A stretch of DNA of 64,000 nucleotides from Pumilibacter intestinalis (GTDB lineage Bacteria; Bacillota; Clostridia; Christensenellales; Pumilibacteraceae): contig NZ_CALPCH010000002.1 of the NCBI RefSeq assembly GCF_943193005.1, positions 62,001 to 126,000 of the forward strand, in the 5' to 3' direction. Positions within the stretch are counted from its first letter, which is position 1, and every line of letters begins with the position of its first letter. Shown one piece after another: positions 26,793-35,416 of this stretch. Made by a program: the position numbers and the translations under genes. The notes below the pieces were generated by a model that was given only the letters and a program-made list of their open reading frames with translations, had not been told where the DNA came from and searched no databases.

Positions 26793-27412
26793 TGAAAATA
26801 CAAACCGTGGTAACAGGCTACATGGGAGAAAACGCTTACGTTGCGTCCGACGGCAAGACGGCGGCGGTGATAGACCCCGGCGCGGATGCGGGCGCGATAG
26901 AGGCGGCAATGCAAGGGCTTGACTGCGTTGCGGTGCTTCTCACTCACGCGCATTTCGACCACATAGGCGCGGCGGCGTATTTCAAGCGCAAGGGCGCGAA
27001 AATATACATGCACCGCGACGACGAAAAACTGCTTACGGACGGCGGGCATTTGGCTCGTCAATTCGGCGAAACTCTCGACGAGTTTGTGCCCGACGTCTTC
27101 GTTTCGGACGGCGACGAACTCGAAATAGGCGAAATGAAATTCAAGGTGTTGCATACTCCCGGTCACACCGACGGAAGCGTGTGCTACATATCGGAAAATA
27201 TTGTTTTCAGCGGCGACACGCTGTTTTGCGGCGGAGTGGGCAGAACCGATTTCCCGTCGGGCAGCGCACAAAAACTTTATCGCTCCATAGACGAAAAGTT
27301 GTTTGCTTTGCAAGGCGAATACAAAATATTATCGGGTCACGGCGCGCCCTCGTCGCTCTCTTACGAAAAGAAAAACAACCCGTTTCGGATATATTTATGC
27401 GCGAACCGATAA
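26792..27412 (+). CDS. MBL-fold metallo-hydrolase (glyoxalase II-like)
   Basis: 206 residues. The metal-binding motif THAHFDHIGAA (HxHxDH) is near residue 53, LHTPGHTDGSV gives the next His, and FSGDTLFCGGVGRTDFP the Asp. It resembles small hydroxyacylglutathione hydrolase-like proteins of Clostridia; the true substrate is unknown. The ATG overlaps the rel stop by one base and AGGAG lies 12 bases upstream. The end overlaps the hemZ start by 16 bases. The four genes recJ to hemZ look co-transcribed. Confidence 0.9.
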   Translation: MKIQTVVTGYMGENAYVASDGKTAAVIDPGADAGAIEAAMQGLDCVAVLLTHAHFDHIGAAAYFKRKGAKIYMHRDDEKLLTDGGHLARQFGETLDEFVPDVFVSDGDELEIGEMKFKVLHTPGHTDGSVCYISENIVFSGDTLFCGGVGRTDFPSGSAQKLYRSIDEKLFALQGEYKILSGHGAPSSLSYEKKNNPFRIYLCANR

Positions 27413-28836
27413 CAAATCGCGGAGATATCCGCAACGAGCTTTTCGAAACGGTGAGATGTTTTTGCGCATGCGAGTCCGACTGCGCAGAAAGCGTTGTTTT
27501 CACCCATATCCGAAGCGGTAAAAACATATTCTTCGTTTCGGTGGGAGATAAAAAGTACAAGTACGAGTACGCGCTTTGCCCGTATGAGGACAGGCTTGAA
27601 TACGTGCGTTACGACCTGTATACCTGCAAGTCCGCGCTTTACTGTGCGCTTTCCGAATATTTCGGGCGCAAAATGCCGTGGGGTAGTCTTACGGGTATTC
27701 GTCCCACGCGCGTTGCCGCAAGACTGCTCGAACGCGGCGTGCCGCACGAAGATATCGCCGCGCGGCTGTGTTCCGACTATTTCGTGTCGCGCGACAAAGC
27801 CGAGCTTACGGCTCGGATTATATCGGTGCAAAATCGCACGGTGGGCGACAGGATGAGCGTGGTTTCGGGCGGCGGGCAATATCCGCCGAACAATCTCGTA
27901 AATTTGTACGTGCACATTCCTTTTTGCCCCACGCGTTGCGCATATTGCTCGTTCGTGTCCGAAGGCATAGAAAAGAAAACGTGGTTGCTGTCGCCTTACG
28001 CGGAAGCGTTGTGCCGAGAGATACGTCGCACCAAAGCGATTATCGCCGAGCAAAACAAAAAGATTTTTTCGGTGTACATAGGAGGGGGCACGCCCACGGT
28101 GTTGCCGCCCGAACTGTTGCGCTCGGTGCTCGAGGCGGCGTATTGCGAAGATGCGGAATATACCTGCGAGGCGGGCAGACCCGACACCATAGACGAAGAG
28201 AAACTGCGCGTAATGTACCAAAGCGGCGTAAACCGCATAAGCGTAAACCCGCAAACTCTCCACGATAAAACTTTGCAAGCGATAGGGCGAGCGCACTCGT
28301 CGGCTTGTTTTTTCGAAGCGTACAATATCGCCGCCCGTTTCGGGTTTGTGAAAAACGTGGACCTTATAGCGGGACTCGAGGGAGAAACCGAAGACGATTT
28401 CGCTTCTTCGCTATGCGGAGTTTTGGCTCTTTCGCCCGAAAATATTACGGTGCACACGCTGTGCCTTAAGCGCGGTTCTCGCAACGCGCTTTGCGAAACG
28501 GAGCAAAACTCGCACACCGAAAAAATGGTGAATTACTCGGCGGGCGCACTAAGCTCGAGCGGCTACGAGCCGTATTATTTGTACCGCCAAAAGCAGATGA
28601 CGGCAAACCTCGAAAACATAGGGTGGTGCAAGCCGAACTTTTTGTGCGTAAACAACGTAACGGTAATGGAAGAAACTTTGCCCGTGTACGCTTGCGGCGC
28701 GGGAGCGATAAGCAAGTTGACTCTCTCGGGCGGGCGCATACTGCGGTTTGCCAACGCGAAAGACGTTATTTTGTATTTGCGAGAGTTTGAGGAGCGAATT
28801 GCAAAAAAAGAATTATTTTATACGACAAATTGCTGA
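27397..28836 (+). CDS. hemZ: Oxygen-independent coproporphyrinogen III oxidase-like radical SAM protein HemZ
   Basis: 479 residues from the ATG at 27397; the open frame upstream runs through the preceding gene and gives no homologous sequence. The radical SAM motif CPTRCAYCSF is near residue 180, preceded by YVHIPF, and GGGTPTVLPP follows. The N-terminal about 150 residues with WGSLTGIRPTRVAARLLE are typical of the HemZ branch. It is thought to oxidise coproporphyrinogen III to protoporphyrinogen IX, but some members act in other heme steps. No other heme genes are in the window. Translation is coupled to the MBL gene. Confidence 0.92.
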   Translation: MREPITNRGDIRNELFETVRCFCACESDCAESVVFTHIRSGKNIFFVSVGDKKYKYEYALCPYEDRLEYVRYDLYTCKSALYCALSEYFGRKMPWGSLTGIRPTRVAARLLERGVPHEDIAARLCSDYFVSRDKAELTARIISVQNRTVGDRMSVVSGGGQYPPNNLVNLYVHIPFCPTRCAYCSFVSEGIEKKTWLLSPYAEALCREIRRTKAIIAEQNKKIFSVYIGGGTPTVLPPELLRSVLEAAYCEDAEYTCEAGRPDTIDEEKLRVMYQSGVNRISVNPQTLHDKTLQAIGRAHSSACFFEAYNIAARFGFVKNVDLIAGLEGETEDDFASSLCGVLALSPENITVHTLCLKRGSRNALCETEQNSHTEKMVNYSAGALSSSGYEPYYLYRQKQMTANLENIGWCKPNFLCVNNVTVMEETLPVYACGAGAISKLTLSGGRILRFANAKDVILYLREFEERIAKKELFYTTNC

Positions 28837-28853
28837 AAATTCCTGAAAATCGG

Positions 28854-28882
28854 TTTACTTTATCGTAACGATATGGTATACT
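28854..28882 (+). promoter_or_regulatory. Sigma-A promoter of rpsO
   Basis: TTTACT (28854-28859), 17-base spacer, TATACT (28877-28882), about 88 bases before the rpsO ATG. Confidence 0.65.
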
Positions 28883-28970
28883 TATAAAGTACCTTGATAC
28901 TCGGAGTTGTGCGCTCTCCACGCACCTACACTCAGTTTTAAGGCGAATAACATTTAACGGAGGTAAAAAC
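28883..28970 (+). promoter_or_regulatory. Structured 5' leader of rpsO (possible S15 autoregulatory site)
   Basis: The leader is about 80 bases. It contains GTGCG-CTCTCCA-CGCAC, a 5-bp hairpin, and the ribosome site CGGAGG. S15 is known to bind leaders of its own mRNA in several bacteria with differing structures. The role here is inference. Confidence 0.4.
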
Positions 28971-29234
28971 ATGGACAAGGAGACCAAGGCGGAAATAATC
29001 GCCAAGTTCGCAACGCACGAGGGAGACACGGGCAGCCCGGAGGTTCAGGTCGCGCTTCTTACGCACCGCATCAACCACCTTACCGAGCATCTTAAGGAGC
29101 ACCATAACGACCATCACTCGCGCAGAGGACTGCTTCAGATGGTAGGTTCGAGAAGAAGTCTTTTGAACTATCTCAAAAAGCTCGATATCGAAAGATACAG
29201 AGCGCTTGTTGCCAAATTGGAACTCAGAAAGTAA
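28971..29234 (+). CDS. rpsO: 30S ribosomal protein S15
   Basis: 87 residues, the standard length. S15 binds 16S rRNA early and organises the platform. [20 protein letters not shown] and [19 protein letters not shown] with LLNYLKKLD are the family signature. GGAGG precedes the ATG. It is followed by a terminator and pnp, the common bacterial rpsO-pnp order. Confidence 0.98.
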   Translation: MDKETKAEIIAKFATHEGDTGSPEVQVALLTHRINHLTEHLKEHHNDHHSRRGLLQMVGSRRSLLNYLKKLDIERYRALVAKLELRK

Positions 29235-29247
29235 TTTCGAGCGAAGA

Positions 29248-29277
29248 AGAGCCGACCGCGGTTGGCTCTCGCTTTTT
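29248..29277 (+). terminator. Terminator (or attenuator) between rpsO and pnp
   Basis: AGAGCC...GGCTCT extended by ACC/GGT and a G-T pair, followed by CGCTTTTT. It starts 13 bases after the rpsO stop. Some read-through could supply pnp. Confidence 0.75.
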
Positions 29278-29331
29278 AGTTGCGTAAAAATGCGCGACTC
29301 GGGAGAAAAAAGAAAAGGAGTATATGTAATA

Positions 29332-31419
29332 ATGAGTAAAGAAGCGCAAATTTTCAAAACCGAAATAGGCGGCAGGGAAGTTACCGTCGAAATCGGCAAG
29401 TACTGCGGACTCAGCAACGGTTCTTGCATAATCCGTTGCGGCGACACCGTGGTGATGACCAACGTGACCATGGCGGAAACGCCCCGTCCGGGCATGGACT
29501 TTTTTCCGCTCGGAGTGGATTTCGAAGAAAAAATGTATGCCGTGGGCAAAATCCCCGGCGGCTTTAAGAAGCGCGAGGGCAGAGCGAGCGATAAGGCAAT
29601 TCTCACGAGCCGCCTTATAGACCGTCCTATCCGTCCGCTTTTCCCCAAAGGACTGTTTAACGACGTGTCCGTTGTGGCTACCGCTCTCAGCGTAGACACC
29701 AACATACCGCCCGAGGTGTTCGGCATGCTCGGCTCGAGTATCGCGCTGTCTATTTCCGATATTCCGTTCGCAGGTCCTACCGGCTCGGTAGTGGTGGGCT
29801 ACGTTAACGGCAAATACGTTATTAACCCCGATAACGTGCAACGCGCAATGAGCGAAATGCACGTATACGTATCGGGCACTGCCGACGCAATAATGATGGT
29901 GGAAGCGGGAGCGCACATGGTGAGCGAAGAGGTTATGCTCAAAGGCATACTGTTCGGTCACGAAGAAATCAAAAAGCAAGTTAAGTTCATTAACGATATA
30001 GTAAAAGCGGTGGGCAAGCCCAAGCGCGAAATGGAGCTTTACAAAGTTCCCGAAGATATCAACGAAGACGTTCGCAAATTTGCGGACAAGCTGCTCGACA
30101 AAGCTCTCGAGGAAACCGACCGCCAGGCTCGTCAGGAAAAACAAGACGAGGTTGACAAAGTTACGCTCGAGCATTTCGCGGAAAAGTATCCCGAAAAGGA
30201 ACGCGAAATAAAAGACGCGCTTTACTATTTCACCAAAGAGAAAGTGCGCGAAAAGATACTCAAAAAGGGCGTTCGTCCCGACGGAAGAAAACTCACGGAT
30301 ATCCGCGATATTTGGTGCGAAGCGAGCGTATTGCCGCGCGTTCACGGTTCTGCGGTGTTCACCCGCGGTCAGAGTCAGGCAATGACGACTTGCACGCTCG
30401 GCACTATTGCCGAGGTTCAAAAGCTCGATAACCTCGACGAAGAAACCTTTAAGCGTTATATGCACCATTACAATTTCCCGCCGTACTGCTCGGGCGAGGC
30501 TCGTCCGCTTCGCAGTCCGGGACGCCGCGAGATAGGTCACGGCGCACTCGCCGAACGCGCTCTCGAGCCCGTTATACCCGACGAAGAAGAATTCCCGTAT
30601 GCAATCCGCACCGTGAGCGAAATACTCAGCTCCAACGGTTCTACCTCGCAGGCGAGCGTTTGCGGCTCTACGCTTGCGCTTATGGACGCGGGCGTGCCCA
30701 TCAAAGCTCCCGTAGCCGGCATAGCGATGGGACTTATAAAAGACGAAGCGTCCAAAAAAGTAGCGGTGCTTTCGGATATACAGGGACTCGAAGATTTCCT
30801 CGGCGATATGGACTTTAAGGTGGCTGGAACTTCGGAAGGCATCACAGCCATACAAATGGATATAAAGATAAAGGGCATAGACGAGAACATTCTCCGCACG
30901 GCTCTCGAACAGGCGAGAGTGGGCAGGCTTTACATTCTCGACAAAATGCTTGCGGTACTCGACGCGCCCCGTCCCGAACTCAGCAAGTTCGCGCCCAAAA
31001 TCATCAGCTTCAACATTTCGCCCGACGTTATCGGAGACGTTATCGGAAAGAGCGGAAAAGTCATCAATCAGATTATCGCCGAAACCGGCGTTAAGATTGA
31101 TATCGAAGACGACGGCAGAGTGTTTATCAGTTGCACCGACCTCGAAATGGCGGAAAAGGCGAAGAAAATCGTGCTCACCATTGCCGAAGACGTACAGCCC
31201 GGTCAGATTTTCGAAGGCAAGGTTGTGCGCATACTCGAGTTCGGCGCGTTCGTTGAACTCGCACCCGGCAAAGACGGCATGATACACATATCCAAACTCT
31301 CCAAGTCGCGAGTAAACAAAGTTACCGACGTGCTCAATCTCGGCGATACCGCGCGAGTGGAGGTTATCAAAACCGACGAAAAGGGTAGGATAGACCTTAA
31401 ACTCGTTGAAAAACTTTGA
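29332..31419 (+). CDS. pnp: Polyribonucleotide nucleotidyltransferase (PNPase)
   Basis: 695 residues from the ATG at 29332, preceded by AAAAGGAG; the open frame upstream lies in the terminator region. PNPase degrades RNA 3' to 5' with phosphate. Two RNase PH domains are seen (first about 10-145 with RPGMDFFPLGVDFEEK; second about 320-545 with YNFPPYCSGEARPL and RREIGHGALAERAL), joined by the helical linker. A KH domain (VIGDVIGKSGKVINQI, near 565) and an S1 domain (GQIFEGKVVRILEFGAFVEL, near 622) end the protein. Confidence 0.98.
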   Translation: MSKEAQIFKTEIGGREVTVEIGKYCGLSNGSCIIRCGDTVVMTNVTMAETPRPGMDFFPLGVDFEEKMYAVGKIPGGFKKREGRASDKAILTSRLIDRPIRPLFPKGLFNDVSVVATALSVDTNIPPEVFGMLGSSIALSISDIPFAGPTGSVVVGYVNGKYVINPDNVQRAMSEMHVYVSGTADAIMMVEAGAHMVSEEVMLKGILFGHEEIKKQVKFINDIVKAVGKPKREMELYKVPEDINEDVRKFADKLLDKALEETDRQARQEKQDEVDKVTLEHFAEKYPEKEREIKDALYYFTKEKVREKILKKGVRPDGRKLTDIRDIWCEASVLPRVHGSAVFTRGQSQAMTTCTLGTIAEVQKLDNLDEETFKRYMHHYNFPPYCSGEARPLRSPGRREIGHGALAERALEPVIPDEEEFPYAIRTVSEILSSNGSTSQASVCGSTLALMDAGVPIKAPVAGIAMGLIKDEASKKVAVLSDIQGLEDFLGDMDFKVAGTSEGITAIQMDIKIKGIDENILRTALEQARVGRLYILDKMLAVLDAPRPELSKFAPKIISFNISPDVIGDVIGKSGKVINQIIAETGVKIDIEDDGRVFISCTDLEMAEKAKKIVLTIAEDVQPGQIFEGKVVRILEFGAFVELAPGKDGMIHISKLSKSRVNKVTDVLNLGDTARVEVIKTDEKGRIDLKLVEKL

Positions 31420-31433
31420 TTTGTGATTTGCGG

Positions 31434-31458
31434 AAAAAGTCCTTTACGGACTTTTTTT
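31434..31458 (+). terminator. Terminator of pnp
   Basis: AAAAAGTCC-TTTAC-GGACTTTTTTT, 15 bases after the stop. Confidence 0.9.
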
Positions 31459-31526
31459 CGCGCCTGCGGAATATATTATAAAAAAGGGTGCGCTTATAGT
31501 TCCCTAATATTCCGAGGTACACAATT

Positions 31527-32243
31527 TTGAACAAGAAAGCCAAATTTTTTCGCTACGTTGTCGCAAATCTTGCAATGGGTCTGATAGTGGTGGGGTTGCT
31601 CGCGTTTACTCTCTCGGGCAACACCGTTACCGCGTCGGGCGAAAAGCTTCCCGTGTGTAAGGGTGAGAGCAAAACCAAAGTTTCGCTCATGATAAACGTA
31701 TATTGGGGAACCGAATACATAGACGATATGCTCGACATATTCGAGCGTAACGGCGTGACAACCACCTTTTTCGTGGGCGGCATGTGGGTTGCGGAAAACG
31801 ACGGCGTACTCAAAAAGATTTACGAAAAAGGGCACGAGATAGGCAATCACGGCTACTTTCACAAAGACCACAAAAAGCTCAGCGCGGAACGCAACGCCGA
31901 AGAAATAAGCGTTACGCACAGGCTTGTAAAGAGCGTAATCGGAGTGGATATGACTTTGTTTGCGCCGCCGTCGGGTTCGTTCGGAAAAACCACGCTCACG
32001 CAGGCGGAAAAACTCGGTTATTCCACTATAATGTGGACTCGCGACACGATAGACTGGCGCGACCACGACACCGAAAAGATATACAGTCGCGCCACAAATA
32101 AAATGGCGGGCGGCGACTTGATACTTATGCACCCCACAAAAAACACGGTGGAGGCGCTCGACCGTATAATTAGTTACGCAAAGGCAAATAATTTAGTGAT
32201 ATCCAAGGTGAGCGAAACGCTTGCCGCGGACGCAGCGAATTAA
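31527..32243 (+). CDS. Membrane-anchored polysaccharide deacetylase-like protein (NodB fold) with altered first motif
   Basis: 238 residues from a TTG start. An N-terminal membrane helix (VVANLAMGLIVVGLLAFTL) puts the domain outside the cell. The NodB-fold segments are: FERNGVTTTFFVGGMW, GHEIGNHGYFHKDHKKLS (metal-binding His pair), FAPPSGSFGKTTL and LILMHPTKNT (catalytic His). The first motif, normally TFDDGP with a catalytic Asp, reads LMINVYWGTE, so that Asp is missing. It is related to the PdaB-like branch of spore formers, where this strand is FDISWG-like. It may bind or slowly deacetylate peptidoglycan. Nearest ribosome site: CCGAGG. Confidence 0.8.
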   Translation: MNKKAKFFRYVVANLAMGLIVVGLLAFTLSGNTVTASGEKLPVCKGESKTKVSLMINVYWGTEYIDDMLDIFERNGVTTTFFVGGMWVAENDGVLKKIYEKGHEIGNHGYFHKDHKKLSAERNAEEISVTHRLVKSVIGVDMTLFAPPSGSFGKTTLTQAEKLGYSTIMWTRDTIDWRDHDTEKIYSRATNKMAGGDLILMHPTKNTVEALDRIISYAKANNLVISKVSETLAADAAN

Positions 32244-32272
32244 AAGCGCAGTTGTACTTTCGGAGGTAACGA

Positions 32273-33532
32273 ATGAACGAATTGATAACGTATTCAAACG
32301 GATTAAGACTTGTAGTGAACCGCAATCCGTCGGTTCGCTCGGTTGCCGCGGGGATATGGGTAGGCGCGGGCAGTGCGGAAGAAACCGCGGATAACAACGG
32401 CATATCGCACTTTACCGAGCACGTTATGTTTAAGGGCACGGATAAGCTCAACGCGTTCGAGATTGCCAACGCGTTTGAAAGCATAGGCGCGTCGGTAAAC
32501 GCGTTTACGGGCAAAGAAGCCACGTGCTACTACGCAAAATCCATAGACGAGTATACCGAAAAATGTTTCGAAAAGCTTTCGCACATATTCACGCGTTCGG
32601 CGTTTAAGGCGGAAGAACTCGACAAAGAGCGCAAAGTAATCATCGAAGAAATAAACATGGTGGAGGACGCTCCCGAGGATATTTGCTTTGATTTGCTTGC
32701 GGGAACGCTGTATGAAAATTCGCCGCTCGGCAGAACCATTTTAGGACCTATAGAAAACGTAAAACGCTTTACGCACAACGACGTTTCGGCATACATGGAC
32801 GAGCTTTACAACGCCGACAATATAGTGGTGTCTTTTTCGGGCAATATCGCGGCGGGCGAAGCGGACAAGCTTGTGCGCAAATATCTGCTCGGCGAAATAC
32901 GTAGCAATAAAACCGTTAAAAAAGAAAAGAAATCCATTGCCGTTAAGGGCGGTTGCGCCGTGCGCATAAAAGATTTCGAGCAGTCCAACATAGGCATAAG
33001 CTATAAGTCGCTCGAATTCAGACACCCTATGATACCCGCGCAAAACATATTCAACACAATCTTCGGCGGAAGCATGGGGTCGAGGCTGTTTCAGCGTGTG
33101 CGCGAACAGCTCGGGCTCGCGTACTCGGTATATTCTTCGCCGCTTGCATACGTAAAAAACGGCAATTTCAACATAGTGCTTAACATTACCGCCGCGAATA
33201 CCGAAAAGGCTCTTCGCGCCGTTAAAAACGAAATAGACCGCGCCGTTGCCGAAGGGGTAACTCGCGAGGAATTCGAAAAGGCGAAAATTCAGCTCAAGTC
33301 GGCGTTTGTGTTCTCCGAAGAGAGCGTTCAAAACATGATGACTTCGCAAGGCAAATTCATGTTGCTTGCAAACGAACTTTACAGCGTAGACAAGCGAATA
33401 GAAGAAATAGACGCTATAACCTTAAACGACGTAAACGAATTTATCAAAACCACGTTTACTGGCGGCAACGTGTGCGCGGCGTATGTGGGCAAAGAAACGG
33501 GCGTTGACGTGCTCGACATAATCAAAGGATAA
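32273..33532 (+). CDS. M16-family zinc peptidase (processing peptidase-like)
   Basis: 419 residues. The inverted zinc motif HxxEH is present as ISHFTEHVMFKGT near residue 45, with the third ligand Glu in KVIIEEINMVEDAPED near 125. The C-terminal half holds the second M16 lobe with FNTIFGGSMGSRLFQRVREQ, typical of YmxG/mitochondrial processing peptidase-like proteins. It is cytoplasmic, with no signal peptide. CGGAGGTAAC precedes the ATG. In many Firmicutes a member follows pnp and a deacetylase gene, exactly as here. The substrate is unknown. Confidence 0.93.
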   Translation: MNELITYSNGLRLVVNRNPSVRSVAAGIWVGAGSAEETADNNGISHFTEHVMFKGTDKLNAFEIANAFESIGASVNAFTGKEATCYYAKSIDEYTEKCFEKLSHIFTRSAFKAEELDKERKVIIEEINMVEDAPEDICFDLLAGTLYENSPLGRTILGPIENVKRFTHNDVSAYMDELYNADNIVVSFSGNIAAGEADKLVRKYLLGEIRSNKTVKKEKKSIAVKGGCAVRIKDFEQSNIGISYKSLEFRHPMIPAQNIFNTIFGGSMGSRLFQRVREQLGLAYSVYSSPLAYVKNGNFNIVLNITAANTEKALRAVKNEIDRAVAEGVTREEFEKAKIQLKSAFVFSEESVQNMMTSQGKFMLLANELYSVDKRIEEIDAITLNDVNEFIKTTFTGGNVCAAYVGKETGVDVLDIIKG

Positions 33533-33547
33533 AAACAAGGATAAAAA

Positions 33548-33916
33548 ATGGACAAGTTAGACGAAATATTTTCCATGCAGTCGTTGCTCGACGGCTACAT
33601 TTCCCGTGAACGCGAACTCGATGGCAAATTCACGCAGTCGGAGTGGATACAAAAAAAGTCGCTCGCTCTCATAGACGAAGTGACCGAACTACTCAACGAA
33701 GTAAATTACAAATGGTGGAAAAATCCCAAGCCAGTAAACGAACGCGCCGTTAAAGAAGAAATAGTTGATATATTACATTTCTTTGTAAGCATATGCCTAA
33801 CTGCGGGCATGACCGCCGACGAGCTATACGAAATATATTGCGACAAGAACCGCGAAAACATAGCTCGCCAACAAGGCAAATCTCAAAAGCCCGGCTACGA
33901 ACTGAACAAAAAATAA
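33548..33916 (+). CDS. Dimeric dUTPase / MazG-like all-alpha NTP pyrophosphohydrolase
   Basis: 122 residues. The helical metal-binding motifs of the all-alpha NTP-PPase superfamily are visible: ALIDEVTELLNEVNYKWWK (ExxE) and EEIVDILHFFVSICLTAGM (ExxD). The tryptophan pair and the overall order match the type-2 dUTPase-like group, which hydrolyses dUTP to dUMP. AAGGA precedes the ATG. It follows the M16 gene by 15 bases. Confidence 0.85.
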   Translation: MDKLDEIFSMQSLLDGYISRERELDGKFTQSEWIQKKSLALIDEVTELLNEVNYKWWKNPKPVNERAVKEEIVDILHFFVSICLTAGMTADELYEIYCDKNRENIARQQGKSQKPGYELNKK

Positions 33917-33954
33917 AAAAATTCCGCATTGCGCAAAGCAACACGGAACTAATT

Positions 33955-34029
33955 TGGCAGGGGAGACGCGATTCGAACACGCAACCTACGGTTTTGGAGA
34001 CCGCTACTCTACCGTTGAGCCACTCCCCT
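33955..34029 (-). tRNA. tRNA-Trp (anticodon CCA)
   Basis: 75 bases: acceptor AGGGGAG/CTCCCCT, D-arm GGCTCAACGGTAGAG, anticodon loop CTCCAAA (CCA, codon UGG), T-arm GTTCGAATC, G73 and encoded CCA. It lies alone and opposite to its neighbours. Confidence 0.95.
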
Positions 34030-34088
34030 AAGAGTGAGTATATTATATACAAAATTTGCGGATTAGTCAATTAAAAACAAGGAGCAAT

Positions 34089-34907
34089 ATGAAAAATTAT
34101 AGTTTGGCGATATTGGGATGCGGAAATATGGCGCAGGCGATAATACGCGCGCTCTCGTCGGAGAAGGCGAAAGCGGACTTTGCGGAGCAAAACATAAAGC
34201 CCGAAATAATCGTTTCGGACTTGGACGAAAGCAAGCTGGCTGCGGTTTCGGGTCTTGCCGAAACCACGCAAGACAATGCCTACGCGGTTTCGCGCGCCGA
34301 TTACATATTGCTTGCGGTTAAGCCGCAGTCCGCGCCCGCAATGCTTGAAAAGCTCAACCTTGCGGATAAAACGGTTATATCTATTATGGCGGGCGTAACT
34401 CTCGATACGCTCGAGAAACTTACGGCAAGCAAAAAAACGGTGCGCGTTATGCCCAACCTAAACGCACGCGTATATAAGTCGTTTAACGCCTACGCCCACA
34501 AAGGACTCGGCAAAGAGGAGCTTGAATTCACGAAACTGTTGCTCGGCTCTTTCGGCACTGCGGCGGAGGTGAAAGAAAGCGACTTAAATGCCGTTACGGG
34601 GCTTACGGGAAGCTCTCCCGCGTTCGTATTCATGTTTCTCAAGTCTTTTATAGATACGGGTGTTTCGCTCGGCTTTTGCGCGTCAGAGGCGCGAGAGATG
34701 GCTCTTGCCGCCGTAATAGGCAGTGCCGAACTCGTAAAAGCGAGCGAAGGCGCGGATTTGGACGATATGATAAACTCTGTTTGCAGTAAGGGCGGCACAA
34801 CCATAGAGGGGGTAAAACACCTGCGCGAAAAAGAGTTTGAAAAAATAACCTCCGACGCAATAATAAAAGCAGTGGAACGCGCAAAGGAGTTGGGCGCGGC
34901 AAAATGA
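34089..34907 (+). CDS. proC: Pyrroline-5-carboxylate reductase
   Basis: 272 residues from the ATG at 34089 (AAGGAG before it). It reduces pyrroline-5-carboxylate to proline with NAD(P)H. The Rossmann motif [14 protein letters not shown] is at the N-terminus; [11 protein letters not shown] and [12 protein letters not shown] follow. The C-terminal helical domain has [17 protein letters not shown] and the signature [17 protein letters not shown]. Its stop overlaps the rnhA start (ATGA). Confidence 0.95.
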   Translation: MKNYSLAILGCGNMAQAIIRALSSEKAKADFAEQNIKPEIIVSDLDESKLAAVSGLAETTQDNAYAVSRADYILLAVKPQSAPAMLEKLNLADKTVISIMAGVTLDTLEKLTASKKTVRVMPNLNARVYKSFNAYAHKGLGKEELEFTKLLLGSFGTAAEVKESDLNAVTGLTGSSPAFVFMFLKSFIDTGVSLGFCASEAREMALAAVIGSAELVKASEGADLDDMINSVCSKGGTTIEGVKHLREKEFEKITSDAIIKAVERAKELGAAK

Positions 34908-35353
34908 AAACGGTTCAAATTTATACCGACGGCGCGTGCAGCGGCAATCCCGGAATAGGCGGCTGGGCGGCTATACTCATGTATAACGGGCACGAAAAAG
35001 AAATTTCGGGATATAATAAAGATACCACCAACAATCGCATGGAACTGTTCGCTATAATACAAGGGCTTGCCGCTCTCAAAGAGCGTTGCAACGTGGAAAT
35101 ATACAGCGACTCCGCCTATGCGGTAGACGCTATAAACAAAGGCTGGCTCAAAAGTTGGCAGGCGGCAAACTGGAAAACCGCCGATAAAAAGGAAGTTAAA
35201 AACCGCGACTTGTGGAACGATTTGTGCCTTAAAACAAGCAAACACGACGTAACGTTTATCAAGGTAAAAGGGCACAGCGACAACGAGTATAACAACCGTT
35301 GCGACAAACTCGCCCGCGAAGCCATAAACGCGTGCCGCAAAACATTGCCGTAA
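34904..35353 (+). CDS. rnhA: Ribonuclease HI
   Basis: 149 residues. It cleaves the RNA strand of RNA-DNA hybrids. All four catalytic acids are seen: Asp in [11 protein letters not shown], Glu in NNRMELFA, Asp in [11 protein letters not shown] and the last Asp in NNRCDKLA, after [10 protein letters not shown]. The basic helix handle is present ([20 protein letters not shown]). The gene overlaps proC by 4 bases. Confidence 0.96.
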   Translation: MKTVQIYTDGACSGNPGIGGWAAILMYNGHEKEISGYNKDTTNNRMELFAIIQGLAALKERCNVEIYSDSAYAVDAINKGWLKSWQAANWKTADKKEVKNRDLWNDLCLKTSKHDVTFIKVKGHSDNEYNNRCDKLAREAINACRKTLP

Positions 35354-35403
35354 ATTTGTACGTATAAAACGGTGTATTCATAATATTAACGCAAAAAAAG
35401 TCA

Positions 35404-35409
35404 TATAAT
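35404..35409 (+). promoter_or_regulatory. -10 box exactly 7 bases before the TVP38-like gene
   Basis: TATAAT at 35404-35409 lies 7 bases before the ATG at 35417, where a transcript would start at or next to the start codon. The -35 position (35381-35386, TAATAT) is poor. No Shine-Dalgarno is present. The spacing is the same as before the genes at 38020 (minus) and 41169. Confidence 0.5.
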
Positions 35410-35416
35410 ACTAAAT

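Noticed and set aside
29224-31287. 687-codon open frame opposite pnp
   Set aside because: It is antisense to the whole PNPase gene; the open frame follows from codon bias of the sense strand (few TTA, CTA and TCA triplets).
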